A stretch of DNA of 64,000 bases from Hyaloperonospora brassicae (GCA_947650285.1 CANTFL010001446.1:186001-250000), one strand, 5' to 3'; counted from the first letter of the stretch, positions 23,101 through 35,079 are shown. Notes: generated by a model not told the origin, from the letters alone. Numbers and translations: made by a program.

Positions 23101-25565
23101 TCCAGAACGAATTGGTATACACTTTTACATATATGAGTAATAAGAGCTATATTACCTACGCAAGTTGAGATCCGAAATGATGAGAGAACTTCTCTTTTAA
23201 AGTAGAGCACAAAACGTTCACTGATAGCAAAAGAGTTGCGGACGGTTTGTTCTCCACAAATAATCTTCAAAAAGCGCTATACAACGGAGCTGAGATCCAA
23301 GTATTGTATTTTTTTGCGTTGTAAGCCGATTAGCAACGAAATGTAAACTGATGCATAAAGATTCTTGCAGCGTTGTTCTTTAATCGAATTCGTGAAACTC
23401 GCACCGGTGCTTGTACATCAAGAAGTAAGAAAACATACACTTATGACAATGCAGGTATGCAACTCGAAATACCATGAATACAGTCGCTGAAGAAGCGAAT
23501 AGAAGTTAAGGACGAGCTCAGCTATACAAAATAGCGAAACCATAATATCATCCGAAAAATCTTAACGAAACAGATTTAGCTAGCTTTACTTATATTGTAT
23601 CTGATCACACATACTCAATGATGGATAATCCATCCATTGCCCGCGCCAAGCATTCGATTGGCGCTTTGTTGACTGATGTAACGGCCTATACTGTCCAATT
23701 AGCAAATGTGGAGAATATTATCGAGTTGAATAATATTCACATCAGTCTTCTAGGTAATGTCAATTTCATGTAATCGGCTTACCCTTTATATTATAACACA
23801 TCACCAACAGTCACTTTGGTGGCTACGATTGATGATTGCTTTCTTGTCGTAAAGTCTCGCTGCAAAACTTAAATGCTTGTGATCTTGACCAGCCCCTTCC
23901 ATCTTCCATGTCATTATAATCAGTCGATGATGTGCGTGGCGAAATCTGCACGATTTCGCGGTTGAGTGATTGCGTATAATTGGCGATGATACAATGTCTG
24001 CTGAAGCAGCGGGAATGCGTTGCCCACATTGACAATGATACAACGTCTGCTGAGGTTGCGGGACTTAGAAGCCTGAAGGTAGGCTACATATCCTTACCAT
24101 TGCATGCACAAGTGGTGCTGATCTACGCACGAATGATGACATCGCTTTGTGCATCTACTGGGACGAATGAGGTGTGTGTCTTATCCGGCATGAATCAATT
24201 TACGGCATACGTCCCCCTTTATGGATCGGGGGGTGTCGACAAGATCGGATTGTTCTGGCACTTGGCGAGAATGAGCGCCACGGTATATTCGGCTCCTTTT
24301 GATGATCCAGACGGCTTCTCTATTTTGCAATTCGTCCGTATTCACAAGAGCTTGACAAAGGTGTTTCACGCGGTAGCATTGTCCACCATATTGTTTCGGA
24401 GACATTTTAGTCACCGTGTTCGACATATTACTACGACAAATTGCGTCGGTTGCCCTGTCGTTACTGTTGTCGACATGACACAATCAGAGATCGCGGTTTG
24501 CGTCTCGCACCTGATAATAAGATGTGTGATCATTTACAGCGCAGATTAGATCGCTCTCTAGTACGACCCTCGATTAAAAAATGGTATGTAATGTATGAGT
24601 CGCCAAATTACTCGCCTTGACTTTAGTGCAGCTACTTTCGCACTGAAAAGTAGTTTACGTTGGTAGTTCTCTAGACATCGACGGTACATCGGAAACCATA
24701 AACGTGATCGCAGCATTCTCGTACATGCCTGAATGCGTATGTTAAGGAGATTAAGCATGAGACCTGAGGCACAGACATGATGCGTCAGCAGGAGATTGGA
24801 CAGAGGTGTCAATGGTACAGAATCAGATAGCATGATTTCCGCGAGAGGACGGTTTGACAAGTCCCTTGTTTTGTGAAATTGAAAACATCGACTCGGATTG
24901 TGCATATAAGGCGGTGTTAGGTCGAAGGGAAAATGAAAAAGTGTATAGAGATAGTCTTTATATGGACTCACTCGTCATGTTCTCTCATTCTAACTTGTCT
25001 CTCTCCCTTATCTTGATGAGGTTTAGAGCCTTCACTCAAGGTAGTTCTAGAATTCTCGAGTTGCATGTGAGCTGTTTACACCATGCCACATCCCTGCTGC
25101 CTCGTCACTTGTCCGTTACAAATGACAGTCAGCTTAGTTGACCGTGCATCGACAGTGCACACATCATCAGGCGACGGCCCACCTCTTCAGTGAGCGCTAG
25201 CGGGGGCCGCATCTTATCAAGATGCCAGAAGTAATCAATGCTTGAGCGCAACTTCTCAGAGACTACGCGGTGTTACACAACAATTATAATACACAACATC
25301 CGATATGTCGTACTCGTCAGACTCGGACAGCGACGCAGCCAGGCGTCAAGCCAGTAAGTCTGTCTCCGCGGGGGCTCTGTGGCAATGGTATGAGACGATT
25401 GTCCTATTACGAAGAAGCTGGCTGAACGGGTACGGGGAGAGCGTATTAGACCCGATTGATACAGGCAATGACTGACTAGATCGAAGCTGTAGTGACGAGG
25501 ACAACTTTCGCGTCAAGAAGGACCAAGTAGCATCATAAATTGGTACCAAAGCTCACTTTCGACGC
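20117..25565. other. AT-rich gene-poor region
   Basis: Mostly AT-rich up to about 23.8 kb, then of more balanced composition. One open frame of 189 codons (23980-24549, plus) has no recognisable domain, signal peptide or family motif, so I do not call it a gene. 25304-25352 reads MSYSSDSDSDAARRQAS and then GTAAGT, which could be a first exon, but nothing coherent follows. No LTRs or TIRs were found. Confidence 0.5.
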
Positions 25566-26070
25566 AGCTTGCGAAGAACAGTAACGCGAAAGAGATAACG
25601 AGCACGGAGATAGGTATATCGCTCGATTTGATCTCCGAGTGCAAGACGAATTGCGCTGTGCCTTCGCAGAAGATACACCGCTTACGGACTGAGCTATGTA
25701 GGACCCATCTATGTGGAAAAGGCAATGACTTGTACGAACCCATTCGTACATGCTTCTTGCGTTCGGAGCGCGACTTGCAATGGCAGGATGTCCTCTCAAT
25801 GACTTGCGGACGGCAGATCAGAGAAGCCTACCTGAATGAACTGGCTTCGACGAGCTACGACGTCAAGCATCATTCTGCTCGAGTATGGCAACGTACACGC
25901 CTGAGTGAGTTGCTTCGAGGAACAATTTGGCGGATCAAGCGACGAAGACTAGCAAGGCAATGTCTTCGCTAACGGACAACGTACGTAAGCTAGACTCTAC
26001 AAAGCAATACTCTGGTTTTCGATCGATTATAGTCGATCGAGGCAAGAATGGACGCGTGGATAATCATGAC
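25566..26070 (+). repeat. 505-bp direct repeat, copy 1
   Basis: Matches 42729-43231 in the same orientation, at roughly 93-95% by eye. It includes a plus-strand open frame (25628-25972) that is not preserved in the second copy and shows no known domain. The second copy ends exactly where the right arm of the inverted duplication begins. Confidence 0.85.
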
Positions 26071-28604
26071 GAGAAGCGAGCAGACAGAGTGACAAGCGGC
26101 AGCTGCTTTCATTGCGCTGTAGAGTCACAATTACAAACGAAATTGTCCATAGTACGAGGAATAGAAAAGGACGAAGTCCAGTTGTGCCCGCTCGGATGGC
26201 CCGGTAGTAGTGGAGAATGTGCCACCCTTGTGTGCACTCTCACCAGGCGCTTCGCGATTTTGTGTGGAGCGCATCGAGACAAAAGTGTGAAGTGTCAATC
26301 GGAGAAGTCGTCAAGTCTAAGCTGGATGAAACGGCGTATCAGGAATTGACATTCATAGTTTGACACAGGGTCAAAGGCACACATACCAGCGTGCAAGGAG
26401 TAGTTGACGACACTTCAGCGCATGTAATATAGCGAATGGAAGTGAATAAGTTCCGCTATCTCTAACGTTGTTGGTGACAAAGCAGAAGTATTGGAGCCAT
26501 ACTTCCTGAGTAATACTTGACGATTAAATGGTGCATTTATATGCCGAAGATGTGCTGTATGTCCCAACAGCGCTCTCCTCATCTAGATTAGCGCTGGAAC
26601 AAGTGCTTCAAGTGACGCGAGATGATGATGCGCGTTTGTCTGGTTTGATGAAGGAGAAAGTAAAGGTCCGTCAAAGAGAACGAAGTCATTTGAACACAAT
26701 TTGCGGCTCATATGTGGACATTTGGGCTCGTAACATCGGCTCTATGAGCAAGAAAAGACAAGAAAGATAAAGTGACAGGCATGAATCGAGTTTTGGACTT
26801 TTGCTGGATGGGATGATGTTTCTGCCACCTTTGTCTAGCATGAGAGACTTGGACGGACATGTCCGAAATGCATTCGTCGAATGGTCGACGGAGGACTGGC
26901 TGATGGCATTCTGCTCTCACGCCGCGGGAAAATGGTGAGAGTTGCCGTGATGGAAAACAGTGAAGGATATTTCGCATGTTCTTGGCAGCAAGATCACGTA
27001 GGTCAACGATGTGATCTTTGCTGGCTTGCTAAGTACTGGTAGCAATGATAGGTCGCCATATTCAGCAGTTCTCGACTTGTGCCAGGTCACTCGCACTGCG
27101 TAGAGACAAATTTGTAGAGTCGAAGACCGACGGTGAGGTCCATAGCCGTACGATACATGTACGAAGCACGCAACGCAACATTAATCATGTATGCTGTTGA
27201 CCGACTTATTCCATGTGACTTCGATCAAGTTGGCGTAACTAGAGTCGTCTCAGGCTTGTCTTATACGTGACAGGCGTTTGAAAGCGGACGGTTGACACCT
27301 GAGACACCAAAAGTAGCATCGTACACACGTTTGCAGAGGACAATTGAGACCTGCGACGCTGTTCATGGCACGTGCATACTAAAGTTGGGCTATATGCGCT
27401 ACAGCTTGGCTTAGTAAAGCAAGCACATCAGACGATGAATGGCATGGTGAAGTCGGTGATACATTATTCGGAACTTCCGTGATCGTGCCATTACATGCGC
27501 TGGAGAACGCTGTGGGCGAAATCGCGTATGCTGCAAAAAAGCAGTTGCTCACCCTACAAGGTCATGTGTGGCACAAAACTGAACACTCGTCACGTGGGAT
27601 CGTTTGCTTTTAGCGTACTACCATGTTCTAGTGCCTGAGCGAACAAAACGAAGCATGAAGTGCAGACGGGAATCTCACTAGTTTCACCGTGGGTATGTCG
27701 TAGGCTGTCATAGGGAATGCACAACGAGTACCCAAGAGAAGTTGTTTTCCAGGTGAACATGTACGATACATCAAGTACCGGTATTGCTTGACAAGCACTT
27801 GTTTGACTACAATCAAGAAGTGAGCGCACATGTTCGACAGGGTTCTTAGCGAGAGAGGATTGAAGGGAAGAAGAGTTTAACGACTAGCTGACTGGAACGC
27901 GAGGGCTGTTCTCATATGACTGATTACAACACCGTGGCACTGAGCACTACTTCCAAGTGCTCATGAAGCAAGGAGGACCAGACACATGGCGTGCGACCTG
28001 TTATGGCACTCGCGCTTCCGGCAATGCTGCCGTTTTTTCTCGGTGTTGATCTTTCCAAAACGTTTCTGGCCTTCGTTTGCATCTACAAAGTGCTAACAAG
28101 TACCAGAGCAGTTGACAACTATGCTACTCACGCTAATCACACCGCCTCACTTTCGTGTCTTCGGTCGTAGCTTGTCGTGTTTGCATGAAAATGGCCTTTC
28201 GAGCATGCGTCTCGATGCTAGTCTTTCGTTCAGCAGACTTTTTCTTTGAATACATCATTGACCTCCGCACGCGGCTCGTTCGTGCCACGGTACAACGTAT
28301 TGCTATGTAGCTCGACGACGTCACTGTGTCTCATCAACAGATTCAACTGATAGACGAATCCATCGTGAGTCACTGTGTCTCATTATCAAATTCAGCTGAC
28401 AGACAAACACATCGTAAGCAAAGCTTGTCAGCAATAACCAAGTTTATAGTGTGCCCTCACACATCGTCCTTGTCGGGTCAAACCAGAGTTTAGACACGAC
28501 AGTTCGTGCCAGCACACGCAGCAAGAAAGAAAGAAAGAGAGAGAACGCAAACGAGCGAAAGCGCCGTCTCCTGATGCGTCACGGTACTTGCGACTCACAG
28601 TTTT
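26071..28604. other. Region without a supported gene
   Basis: Mixed composition with several short frames on both strands, e.g. 26528-26770 plus and 27590-27829 minus. Fragmentary protein-like stretches such as RVLDFCWMG (~26800) suggest a very old coding relic that I could not identify. A 49-bp tandem duplication occurs at 28321-28418. Confidence 0.5.
28321..28418. repeat. Two-copy 49-bp tandem repeat
   Basis: 28321-28369 and 28370-28418 both begin TCACTGTGTCTCAT and end CATCGTRAG, with about ten differences. It lies just outside the left arm of the inverted duplication. Confidence 0.75.
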
Positions 28605-28622
28605 GCCTCAGTTGTGGTCAAA

Positions 28623-29333
28623 TTACTGCTTGCATCTCCAAGTCAATGAATCGGTTGTTTCTTGATAGCCGGTAAGGCGTGTACATTGACAACTGAATCT
28701 AGGACGCAATACGGTAACTCGTGTATGAGCGGATGCGCACCGAAGACGTGGCCTCCCAAATCTTGACATTGTCGAATCTCGTACGGTCGGCCGCTGTCTG
28801 TCGATCTGAGTCGTTGCTCTACGCCACCTTCGAATGAATGCCATTGCTGTCTTGCTCCAAGAAAACTGCAACTTGCTATACCCGCTTCCTCGTTGACCCC
28901 TCTGAAGTGACCCGGTGTGGTAGCTCCACAGGTACAGGCTCATGGTCGTTGCGGAGGATGTCGCAGGATGTAACGCCGCTGGACTTGAAAATTGTGTCAC
29001 CATCTGCTGCAAGCGATCGGACCTCGCCGCAACGAGATAGAGCGACAAAGTCGAGCCAGTGTTTACGGCCATGCGCGTTTGGGCCTCCTGATGCATTCGT
29101 GCCGTCGAAACGAATGTACCCTCGTCAAGGTCCTCCATGCTGGGCGGTAGCTCAGCAATCGGTCGAGAAGCCGCAGTGGCGATGGCTAAGCACGACAGGG
29201 TGTAGAGTTGTAAGTCGCCTATAAACCTGCGGTGTAACACCGGCTGATGCATCTGGCGAGCGACCAACTCGAGCGCGACGCTGTTACCGTCAAGGCTCTT
29301 TTTGTACGCGTTCACTTGACAGCCGACGCCCAC
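28623..29333 (-). CDS. Unassigned open frame / possible exon, left arm
   Basis: An open stretch of 236 codons without an ATG at its start; the first Met is MHQPVLHR near residue 28. A (CTT)n polypyrimidine run followed by an AG lies just upstream, so it could be an internal or last exon rather than a full gene. It contains PPSMEDLDEGTF and SLYLVAARSDRLQQMV. The C-terminal third is Arg/Ser/Thr-rich and looks non-coding. No family recognised. The right-arm copy has a stop codon and two retroelement insertions. Confidence 0.3.
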   Translation of the reverse strand: MGVGCQVNAYKKSLDGNSVALELVARQMHQPVLHRRFIGDLQLYTLSCLAIATAASRPIAELPPSMEDLDEGTFVSTARMHQEAQTRMAVNTGSTLSLYLVAARSDRLQQMVTQFSSPAALHPATSSATTMSLYLWSYHTGSLQRGQRGSGYSKLQFSWSKTAMAFIRRWRRATTQIDRQRPTVRDSTMSRFGRPRLRCASAHTRVTVLRPRFSCQCTRLTGYQETTDSLTWRCKQ

Positions 29334-30183
29334 AAAGAAGAAGAAGAAGAAGAAGGAGCCGACCTTGCGTCAGCGAAGCGAGTGAGATGAACAGCTCGAA
29401 GAGAGCTTTCAAATACGGAAGGTATGGTTGCAGTGAAAGGACGTTATGAAGCAGAGACCTTGTCGTCGCGTGCGAAGAAAGAGAGGGTGAACGTCGGCCT
29501 CTAGAGCTGTCGCTGAACAGCTTGTGTGACTTCATCTGTCACTCAGAGCCATAGCCAGGTCTGACCTGGCCCGGCATTCTTGAAACATGACGTCTGCGAA
29601 GAAAGCGATGCATCGAGAGACATCGACTTTTCGACCTGTGAGAAAAGTCCAAGTACCGCAGCCACGGGCACAGCTGGGTCCGACCAGACTCGAGTGTCGT
29701 ACGACATGAGGACCTGAAACCCACAACTAGTTGCAAGTGATCTCGAACGTAGCATACTGGACAATGTGTTCGTCTCTCTCTAATGTCACGTGCGTTCACA
29801 GCCCCTTGATCCGACACATCTCACACAACCTCGCGAGCTCAAGCGGCCGACGATTTGCATGTTCCGTTATCGCTCATAAACAAGGTCTGACTTGTCATAC
29901 GCAAGAGAGCTTCCGGATCTCCATGTGTATGCTTTGAGCTACGCATCACAGGCTCCATGCTGCACCCAGGCACATCCGTCTCACGTTCCTCATCGTCTGT
30001 TCGTGTGTGCCTGATCCGATCGCACAATAGGCCCAGCTGTCGTTTCTTGGGCTTCCTTGTCTCAGCTACACTCGGACCGGAGCTTGCGTTACCTCATCAA
30101 CTGGCACTTGCGCACTGGAAGGTCGAGAGAGTCACTTTGGCATTTACTTGCCAGCAACACGACGCATTCGATTCGGAACGACC

Positions 30184-30873
30184 ATGTCTCTGCACTATAT
30201 CGTTGTCCGGCTGGCTGCAGTCGTGCTGCTTGCTACGTCAACGACTGCTGCCGCGTCTGCTAGTCTGAGGCAAAGGGAACACTCGGCTCGCAGCTTCGGG
30301 ATTGACAAACAAGACGTTTCGAAGGGGAGACCCGCGCGCACGGATGATAACAGCGCAAAGAACGACGACTTCAACCAAGAAGCGAGGGCGGCGTTGGCTG
30401 TAAACAGTCCAGCCGGTTCCTTTACGGACCTTTTCATGAAATGGGGTTCGTCTCTGCTTCACGAGAACGCCCCAGCTGGTGGCAAACCACTTATGGGACT
30501 CGGCCATTCGAGTGGGAACGAGCTCAGTAAGGCCAAACTGGACCTTTTGCTTCAGCATTATCTTCAGCAGGGCCGAGAGATGGATGTCACCGCAACAACG
30601 ATTCTGAACCTCATACCGGTCAGCCGACTGGCCGAGATGGAGAAGGACTACCCGGGCTTCAATACGGTGATATCGAAGGCCTGGGTGAAAGAAGGCAAGT
30701 CGGCCGACGACGTTATGCGGCTTTTGGAGCTGACCGGGATCGGACCAAAGATTATGGATCACCCGAATCTTGGCCTATACATCAGGTTCAGGTACGTGCT
30801 GAATGAGAAACTTGCTACACAGAAACTCGCGAAGCAGGAACTCGCTAGACTTTCGCAAGAGCACACCCGCTAG
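30184..30873 (+). CDS. Secreted WY-like effector candidate, copy 1
   Basis: A 229-residue protein. I chose the Met at 30184 over the in-frame Met 12 codons upstream because it begins a clear signal peptide: MSLHY, then IVVRLAAVVLLAT, with a likely cleavage after TTAAASA. The mature N-terminus is polar (RQREHSARSFG) and shows no strict RXLR or dEER. The C-terminal half is helical, with VISKAWVKEGKSADDVMRLL and LGLYIRFRYVLNEKL spaced like the Trp and Tyr segments of oomycete WY modules; this fold assignment is inference. Such proteins are typically exported during plant infection. It converges with RPL19, about 470 bp away. The right-arm copy (45070-45759) differs at four residues. No intron is apparent. 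Confidence 0.75.
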   Translation: MSLHYIVVRLAAVVLLATSTTAAASASLRQREHSARSFGIDKQDVSKGRPARTDDNSAKNDDFNQEARAALAVNSPAGSFTDLFMKWGSSLLHENAPAGGKPLMGLGHSSGNELSKAKLDLLLQHYLQQGREMDVTATTILNLIPVSRLAEMEKDYPGFNTVISKAWVKEGKSADDVMRLLELTGIGPKIMDHPNLGLYIRFRYVLNEKLATQKLAKQELARLSQEHTR

Positions 30874-31345
30874 ACCGTTTACTTTGACTCATACACACTG
30901 TTCCCTTTGTCGCTTGTGTCGTTGAAGCAAGAGAGAGACAAAGACGTGTTGTGGATTGTCGATAGGGCCAACGTTGCTTCCATTTGTTGGGCCAACAACC
31001 GTTGACGACAGCAAAGTCAGAAACCGTATGAGGTGCATCGATCGTAGAGATTGAGATAGAGAAACAAAACACAAAGCAAAGCGAGGCCGATGCATACAGG
31101 TACAACCGGCAACTCCTACCACGTACCTTGACGAATAGATAGATAGATAGGTAGATGGACTGAAGATAGATAGATGGACTGAAGATAGATCGACGGATAG
31201 TCATTGGACAACCGATGCACTGCATCGCTCAAAAACGACTCCATTTCGCTTTACACGTGCAGTAACCCACTTGCGGCCACGCAAGCAGTCACTCTATCCC
31301 ACCTCGTCGCACCACTCCCGTGCCGCACTCAGCCAACCGACGTGT

Positions 31346-31919
31346 CTACTCTGCCTTCGCCACGGCCGACGCCACCGACACCGCCGCTGCCGTCGTCTTC
31401 TTCGCCTTGCGCTCCCGCGCCGACTTGGCCTTTTCCTTGCGGGCGTCCGACTGCTCTTTCAGCGTCTTCTCGCGATGACGCTCCGCCTTCATCTTGTGGA
31501 TCGTCTCCATGAGCACGCGCTTGTTCTTGAACTGGTTGCCCTTGCTGCGCATGTAGAGCTCGTGGTAAATGTGCTTGTCGATCTTCTTGGCCTCGCGGTA
31601 CTTGCGCAGGAGGCGACGGAGCACGCGAATGCGCCGCATCCAAATCACTTTGAACGGCAGACGCGCGTTGGCCGTACCGTGGCGCTTGCCAATGCCCGTG
31701 TGGCGGCCCTTGCGCTTCGCTTCATTGCGCTTCGTGAACCGCGCGCGCGAGTGGATCACCTGCGGCTTCTTGATCACAAACCCGTCCTTCACGAGCTTGC
31801 GGATGTTCTGGCGCGAGTTGGCCAGCGCGATCTCGTTCGACTCGTTCGGGTCGAGCCAGATCTTGCGCTTGCCGCACTTGAGCACGGACGCCGCCAGACT
31901 AGCGCACAGATAGAGCGAG

Positions 31920-31964
<45 letters not shown>

Positions 31965-32067
31965 AAGTGGGTACAAGTGTCAGGCAACGGCGTCAAGAGG
32001 TCGTTGCAATAACGTGGACGACGCTCTTCGTCTAAACGTACCGCTTCTGGAGTTTCAACGACACCAT
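31346..32067 (-). CDS. RPL19: 60S ribosomal protein L19 (eL19), left copy
   Basis: Two exons: 32067-32042 (MVSLKLQKR, phase 2) and 31898-31346, joined across a 143-nt GT-AG intron (32041-31899). They give 192 residues, the usual eL19 core length with an Ala-rich tail. Diagnostic blocks are [18 protein letters not shown], the basic [16 protein letters not shown] loop and the long C-terminal helix [18 protein letters not shown]. eL19 is part of the large subunit and makes an intersubunit bridge with the small subunit. The intron holds a long (CT)n tract directly before the 3' splice site. Open and intact. The inverted-arm copy at 43870-44596 encodes the same protein as far as I can see, so both may be expressed. 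Confidence 0.97.
31932..31962. repeat. (GA/CT)n microsatellite in RPL19 intron
   Basis: About 15 GA units which, in the transcript, form the polypyrimidine tract of the intron. Present in both RPL19 copies with small length differences. Confidence 0.9.
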
Positions 32068-32087
32068 CGGGGGGTTCTGCTCTGCAC

Positions 32088-32101
32088 GTTGGCCCAATGA
32101 G
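32088..32101 (-). promoter_or_regulatory. Oomycete initiator-like element of RPL19, left
   Basis: CTCATTGGGCCAAC on the minus strand, 20 to 34 nt upstream of the start codon, resembles the CTCATT core of the oomycete initiator described for many genes of this group. The right copy has the same sequence at the same distance. No transcript data are available to confirm it. Confidence 0.45.
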
Positions 32102-32590
32102 GAGAGAGAAGTGAGGAGCTCCGAGCGCTCGGCGACGGGTGGAGGCGACAGCCATACAAACGACAAGCGAGTTGACCGCTGGCATACAAACGGCAAGAGA
32201 ACGACCAGCTCCGGTTCGAACCGACGCAAGAGGAATGTGTGGCGAAGAGACCGCGACCGGACCGGTTCATTGACGGTCCGGAGAAAAAGTGACATGCACG
32301 GATAGTGACGAAGAGATGCGGTGCGCCACGACCGTTTGTCGCCATGGAGGTTCACATTCTCATGCGACAGACGGCTTGTTGGCGAGAGTGACACAAAAGG
32401 ACGACCACTTGTTACAGGACTTTTTCAACATGCGCATTCGTAGTAGCTGACCACGTCCACTTGTGTGTTTGTTGCCTCGAGCGTGACTTGTGGTCGATTT
32501 TCATGCCACATTAGCGATGAGGAGCACCACTTGCGCTCTTTGCATGCAACGCAGAAGAGCGTCACCAAAGAGAAAGAAGCTCAGCACAAC

Positions 32591-32850
32591 CGCTACTGCG
32601 GTCTACTGCGGTCTACTGCGGTCTGCTGCGGTCTGCTGCGGTCTGCTGCGGTCTGCTGCGGTCTGCTGCGGTCTGCTGCGGTCTGCTGCGGTCTGCTGCG
32701 GTCTGCTGCGGTCTGCTGCGGTCTGCTGCGGTCTGCTGCGGTCTGCTGCGGTCTGCTGCGGTCTGCTGCGGTCTGCTGCGGTCTGCTGCGGTCTGCTGCG
32801 GTCTGCTGCGGTCTGCTGCGGTCTGCTGCGGTCTGCTGCGGTCTGCTGCA
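32591..32850. repeat. 10-bp minisatellite, 26 units
   Basis: 26 head-to-tail decamers: first CGCTACTGCG, then GTCTACTGCG twice, GTCTGCTGCG 22 times and a final GTCTGCTGCA. The homologous site in the right arm (43317-43346) has only three units. Because 10 is not divisible by 3, the repeat stays open in several frames; these are not genes. Confidence 0.97.
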
Positions 32851-33100
32851 GCTTCTGTCAGCTGCGATGAAGGCTGCGGTGACGGCCTTGTTGTCAGATA
32901 CTCGTATCCGCGGATTTTCATCAGAGTGTCGTGTTGCGAAAGGGCGTCACGAACGCCCGACAAACGACTTACGGCCTGGAAAAGGGGGCGAGTCGGCTGA
33001 TCGAGTCAAGCCAAACATGTAACGGGGTAGCCCGTTACATAATATTTGATACTAAGGTAATATTTTGTACATTATCTATTTTTGATATACAGATAACTCA

Positions 33101-35079
33101 CAGTTAGAGAGCGCGATTTGTCCATAAAATTTCGCTGTGTCCTTAAGATCGAAATAAACTTAAAGGACACCACTTCGTTTCTGTTGGAATATGATTGAAT
33201 AAAATCTTTAGGAATATTCTATAGGAATTGGATAGTTGGAATAAGTTTCTAGGAAAGTAGGATATGAAGAAAAATGTAGAAATCTAAGTGATTGAACATA
33301 TTAAATATCAGTTCCATTTTTGCGTGCTATTAAGTAAGTGCTGTTAGTTTCAGTATGGGCCACCGAGCTTACTCTTTCGAGAAATAATCGGTGATTTGCT
33401 GTTGGTGCATGCTCTGCTGAAGCTGTTGGCGGCATTTCTCGGTCAGCAGTTGCATCCCCACTATATCAATCTTGTGTGCAATATCGATCTTGTGTGCAAA
33501 TAGGTACGTAGACAATTGTATTGCAGCATTCAGCGCGTCGCGATGAATGAAGATGGAATTTTCGTCTTCGTCGCTGTCGTCATCACGCGGAAATGGCTCA
33601 GAGGTGGTGGTTGCACCGGAGTCTGGTTCCCACTCTTCCAGGTTGTTGTCACACTCCAGATAGTCGTCTGCATCCATTCCATCAGATAAGGATAGTTTGT
33701 CGATTACATTAGCCAGGATTGAGAGATCATTGGGACGGTCGGCCCGTCTTGCCTACGGAGCACTGCCGCCATAACTCCCGACACGATTCCGGTGTGGATC
33801 CACCAGTGTCGAATCGTTTCAGGGTGCACCTGAGCCCACGATTTTACCACCATACGGATTGCGCTAAGAACGTCGAGCATTTTGTCCTCCGTCCCTGCCA
33901 TCACCATTTCCAGTAGCCACTGCACAAATTGGGCCTTGTACTTGAGCTAGAAGTTGCGAATGATGCCCGCGTCCGTCGGCTGCAAATGGTAGGTGGTATT
34001 TGGCGGAAGGAAGTGAATGTGTACGTTTGAGAGCTCCAAATTGACATGTGAGGTTGCGTTGTCGAGCAGCAGAAGAACTTTTTGCCCACTCATTTTGATA
34101 TTGAACGCTTTCAACCAATTTGCAAAGATGCCGCCAGTCATCCATGCATTTGCATTTGCATGGAAGTGGACGGGTAGCTTGAAAACGTCGATGGCTTTGA
34201 AGCAACGAGGGTTGAGGGACTTGTTGATCACGATAGGGTCCAGTTTCTCAGTCCCATCAGTATTGGAGCATAGCCCTATCGAAATGCGCGACTTGTCTTT
34301 CTTCTTGCCACTCAAAGGCATCGTTTCGAGACCCCACGAAGGCATCATGCAATAAAATAGACCGGTTTCATCCATATTGAAAACATCGCACGCCGCGTAG
34401 CCGTCGAGAAGGGGTTAGGAGTTCCTGGCGCCGCTGGTGAAGGGTCTCTAGCTCGACTGAGGTCGCCTCGCCATGCAGTCGGTAAGACTTGATGCCGTGT
34501 CGGGCTTTGAACCTCGACACCCACGAAAAAGAGAGCGTCGTCGTTACACCTGCGTTCTCGAGCAGTTGATTGGCCTTCTGGTGAAGGATGAAGTCGGTCA
34601 ACGTGACTTTACTTTGAGTGTCGATCACGAAATGGAACAGCGCTTTCTCCATCTCGGCATGTCTGCCCTTCTGCTGCCGTTTGGCTCTCGAATTGAGGGT
34701 GACAGAAATGTCCTCGCTCAGAATCCTGCTGATCGTGGACCGTGCAACACGGACTCCAAACTCTCCCAGCGCCCATCGACAGAGATCGACTTGCGTGAGT
34801 CCAGGGTTCTCTCGCTGGTGTGTCTGTAGAGCTCTCTTCTGGACGAAGGAAAGGTGCGTTCGGGGCGCCATTCGAACGTCGTGTTTGTCTGCGGAGGTGT
34901 TCGGAAATTGCGAATTGTCCTTGCGTGAGGAGAATAAGACGGGTGGCTGGCGTCAGTACGTTCTTTTGTCCAGTAGCTGTGCGATAGAAAAAATACACTT
35001 AAAATTTGTATGTGTTTTTTGTCCAGTAAAATGCGGTTTTAAAACTGTGTTGGTCCTTTAACCGTGGTCCCTCTAACTG
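33101..35079 (-). mobile_element. pogo/Tigger-like DNA transposon
   Basis: About 1.98 kb with degenerate terminal inverted repeats (CAGTTAGAG at the left, CTCTAACTG at the right) and TA at the right flank. It is inserted in solo LTR A between the bases matching ACTCA and TAAG. It contains one decayed transposase gene on the minus strand. Confidence 0.75.
33369..34871 (-). pseudogene. pogo-family transposase, broken
   Basis: The N-terminal CENP-B/pogo helix-turn-helix (QVDLCRWALGEFG, then STISRIL) is followed by a second CENPB-type HTH (FSWVSRFKARHGI). The DDE domain carries the three acidic positions in NMDETGLFY, LLLLDNATSH and LQPTDAGI, a DDD triad. The C-terminus is acidic and ends QQQITDYFSKE, which fits the PCNA-interacting PIP box (Q-x-x-I-x-x-Y-F) known from pogo transposase. 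It is disrupted by a 1-nt frameshift at a C-run near 34411, an in-frame TAG at about 33947, and another frameshift near 33690. Otherwise the full length is present, so decay is recent. Confidence 0.9.

Larger units (their letters stand above)
28605..32936. repeat. Inverted duplication, left arm
   Basis: About 4.3 kb matching the reverse complement of 43231-62947 once elements E2 and E3 are removed from the latter. It contains an unassigned ORF, a secreted effector candidate, RPL19 and a 10-bp minisatellite. Identity is about 99% over the effector and RPL19 but only about 94-96% in the distal part (28605-29190). The left arm retains single-copy, empty target sites for both E2 (CCTGT) and E3 (GTTGC). 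Confidence 0.95.

Noticed and set aside
23980..24549. 189-codon plus-strand ORF
   Set aside because: No domain, signal peptide, intron pattern or homologous copy in the window; retained only as a note in the region entry.
30184..30400. RXLR-dEER motif in the effector candidates
   Set aside because: The leader has RQREHSARSFG but no R-x-L-R and no clear EER; calling it canonical would be overreach.
30238..30762. 174-codon frame opposite the effector (and 45181-45705)
   Set aside because: Shadow of the secreted-protein gene; no signal peptide or domain.
31271..32035. 254-codon plus-strand frame (and its twin at 43925-44671)
   Set aside because: Antisense shadow of the GC-rich RPL19 second exon and intron; RPL19 is unambiguous on the other strand.
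32591..32850. CRISPR-like array
   Set aside because: Units are contiguous decamers without spacers, in a eukaryotic genome.
32465..33022. Long frames encoding perfect LRSAAVCCGL-type repeats on both strands
   Set aside because: They are translations of the 10-bp minisatellite, open in several frames because of its sequence; the right arm with three units has no such frame.
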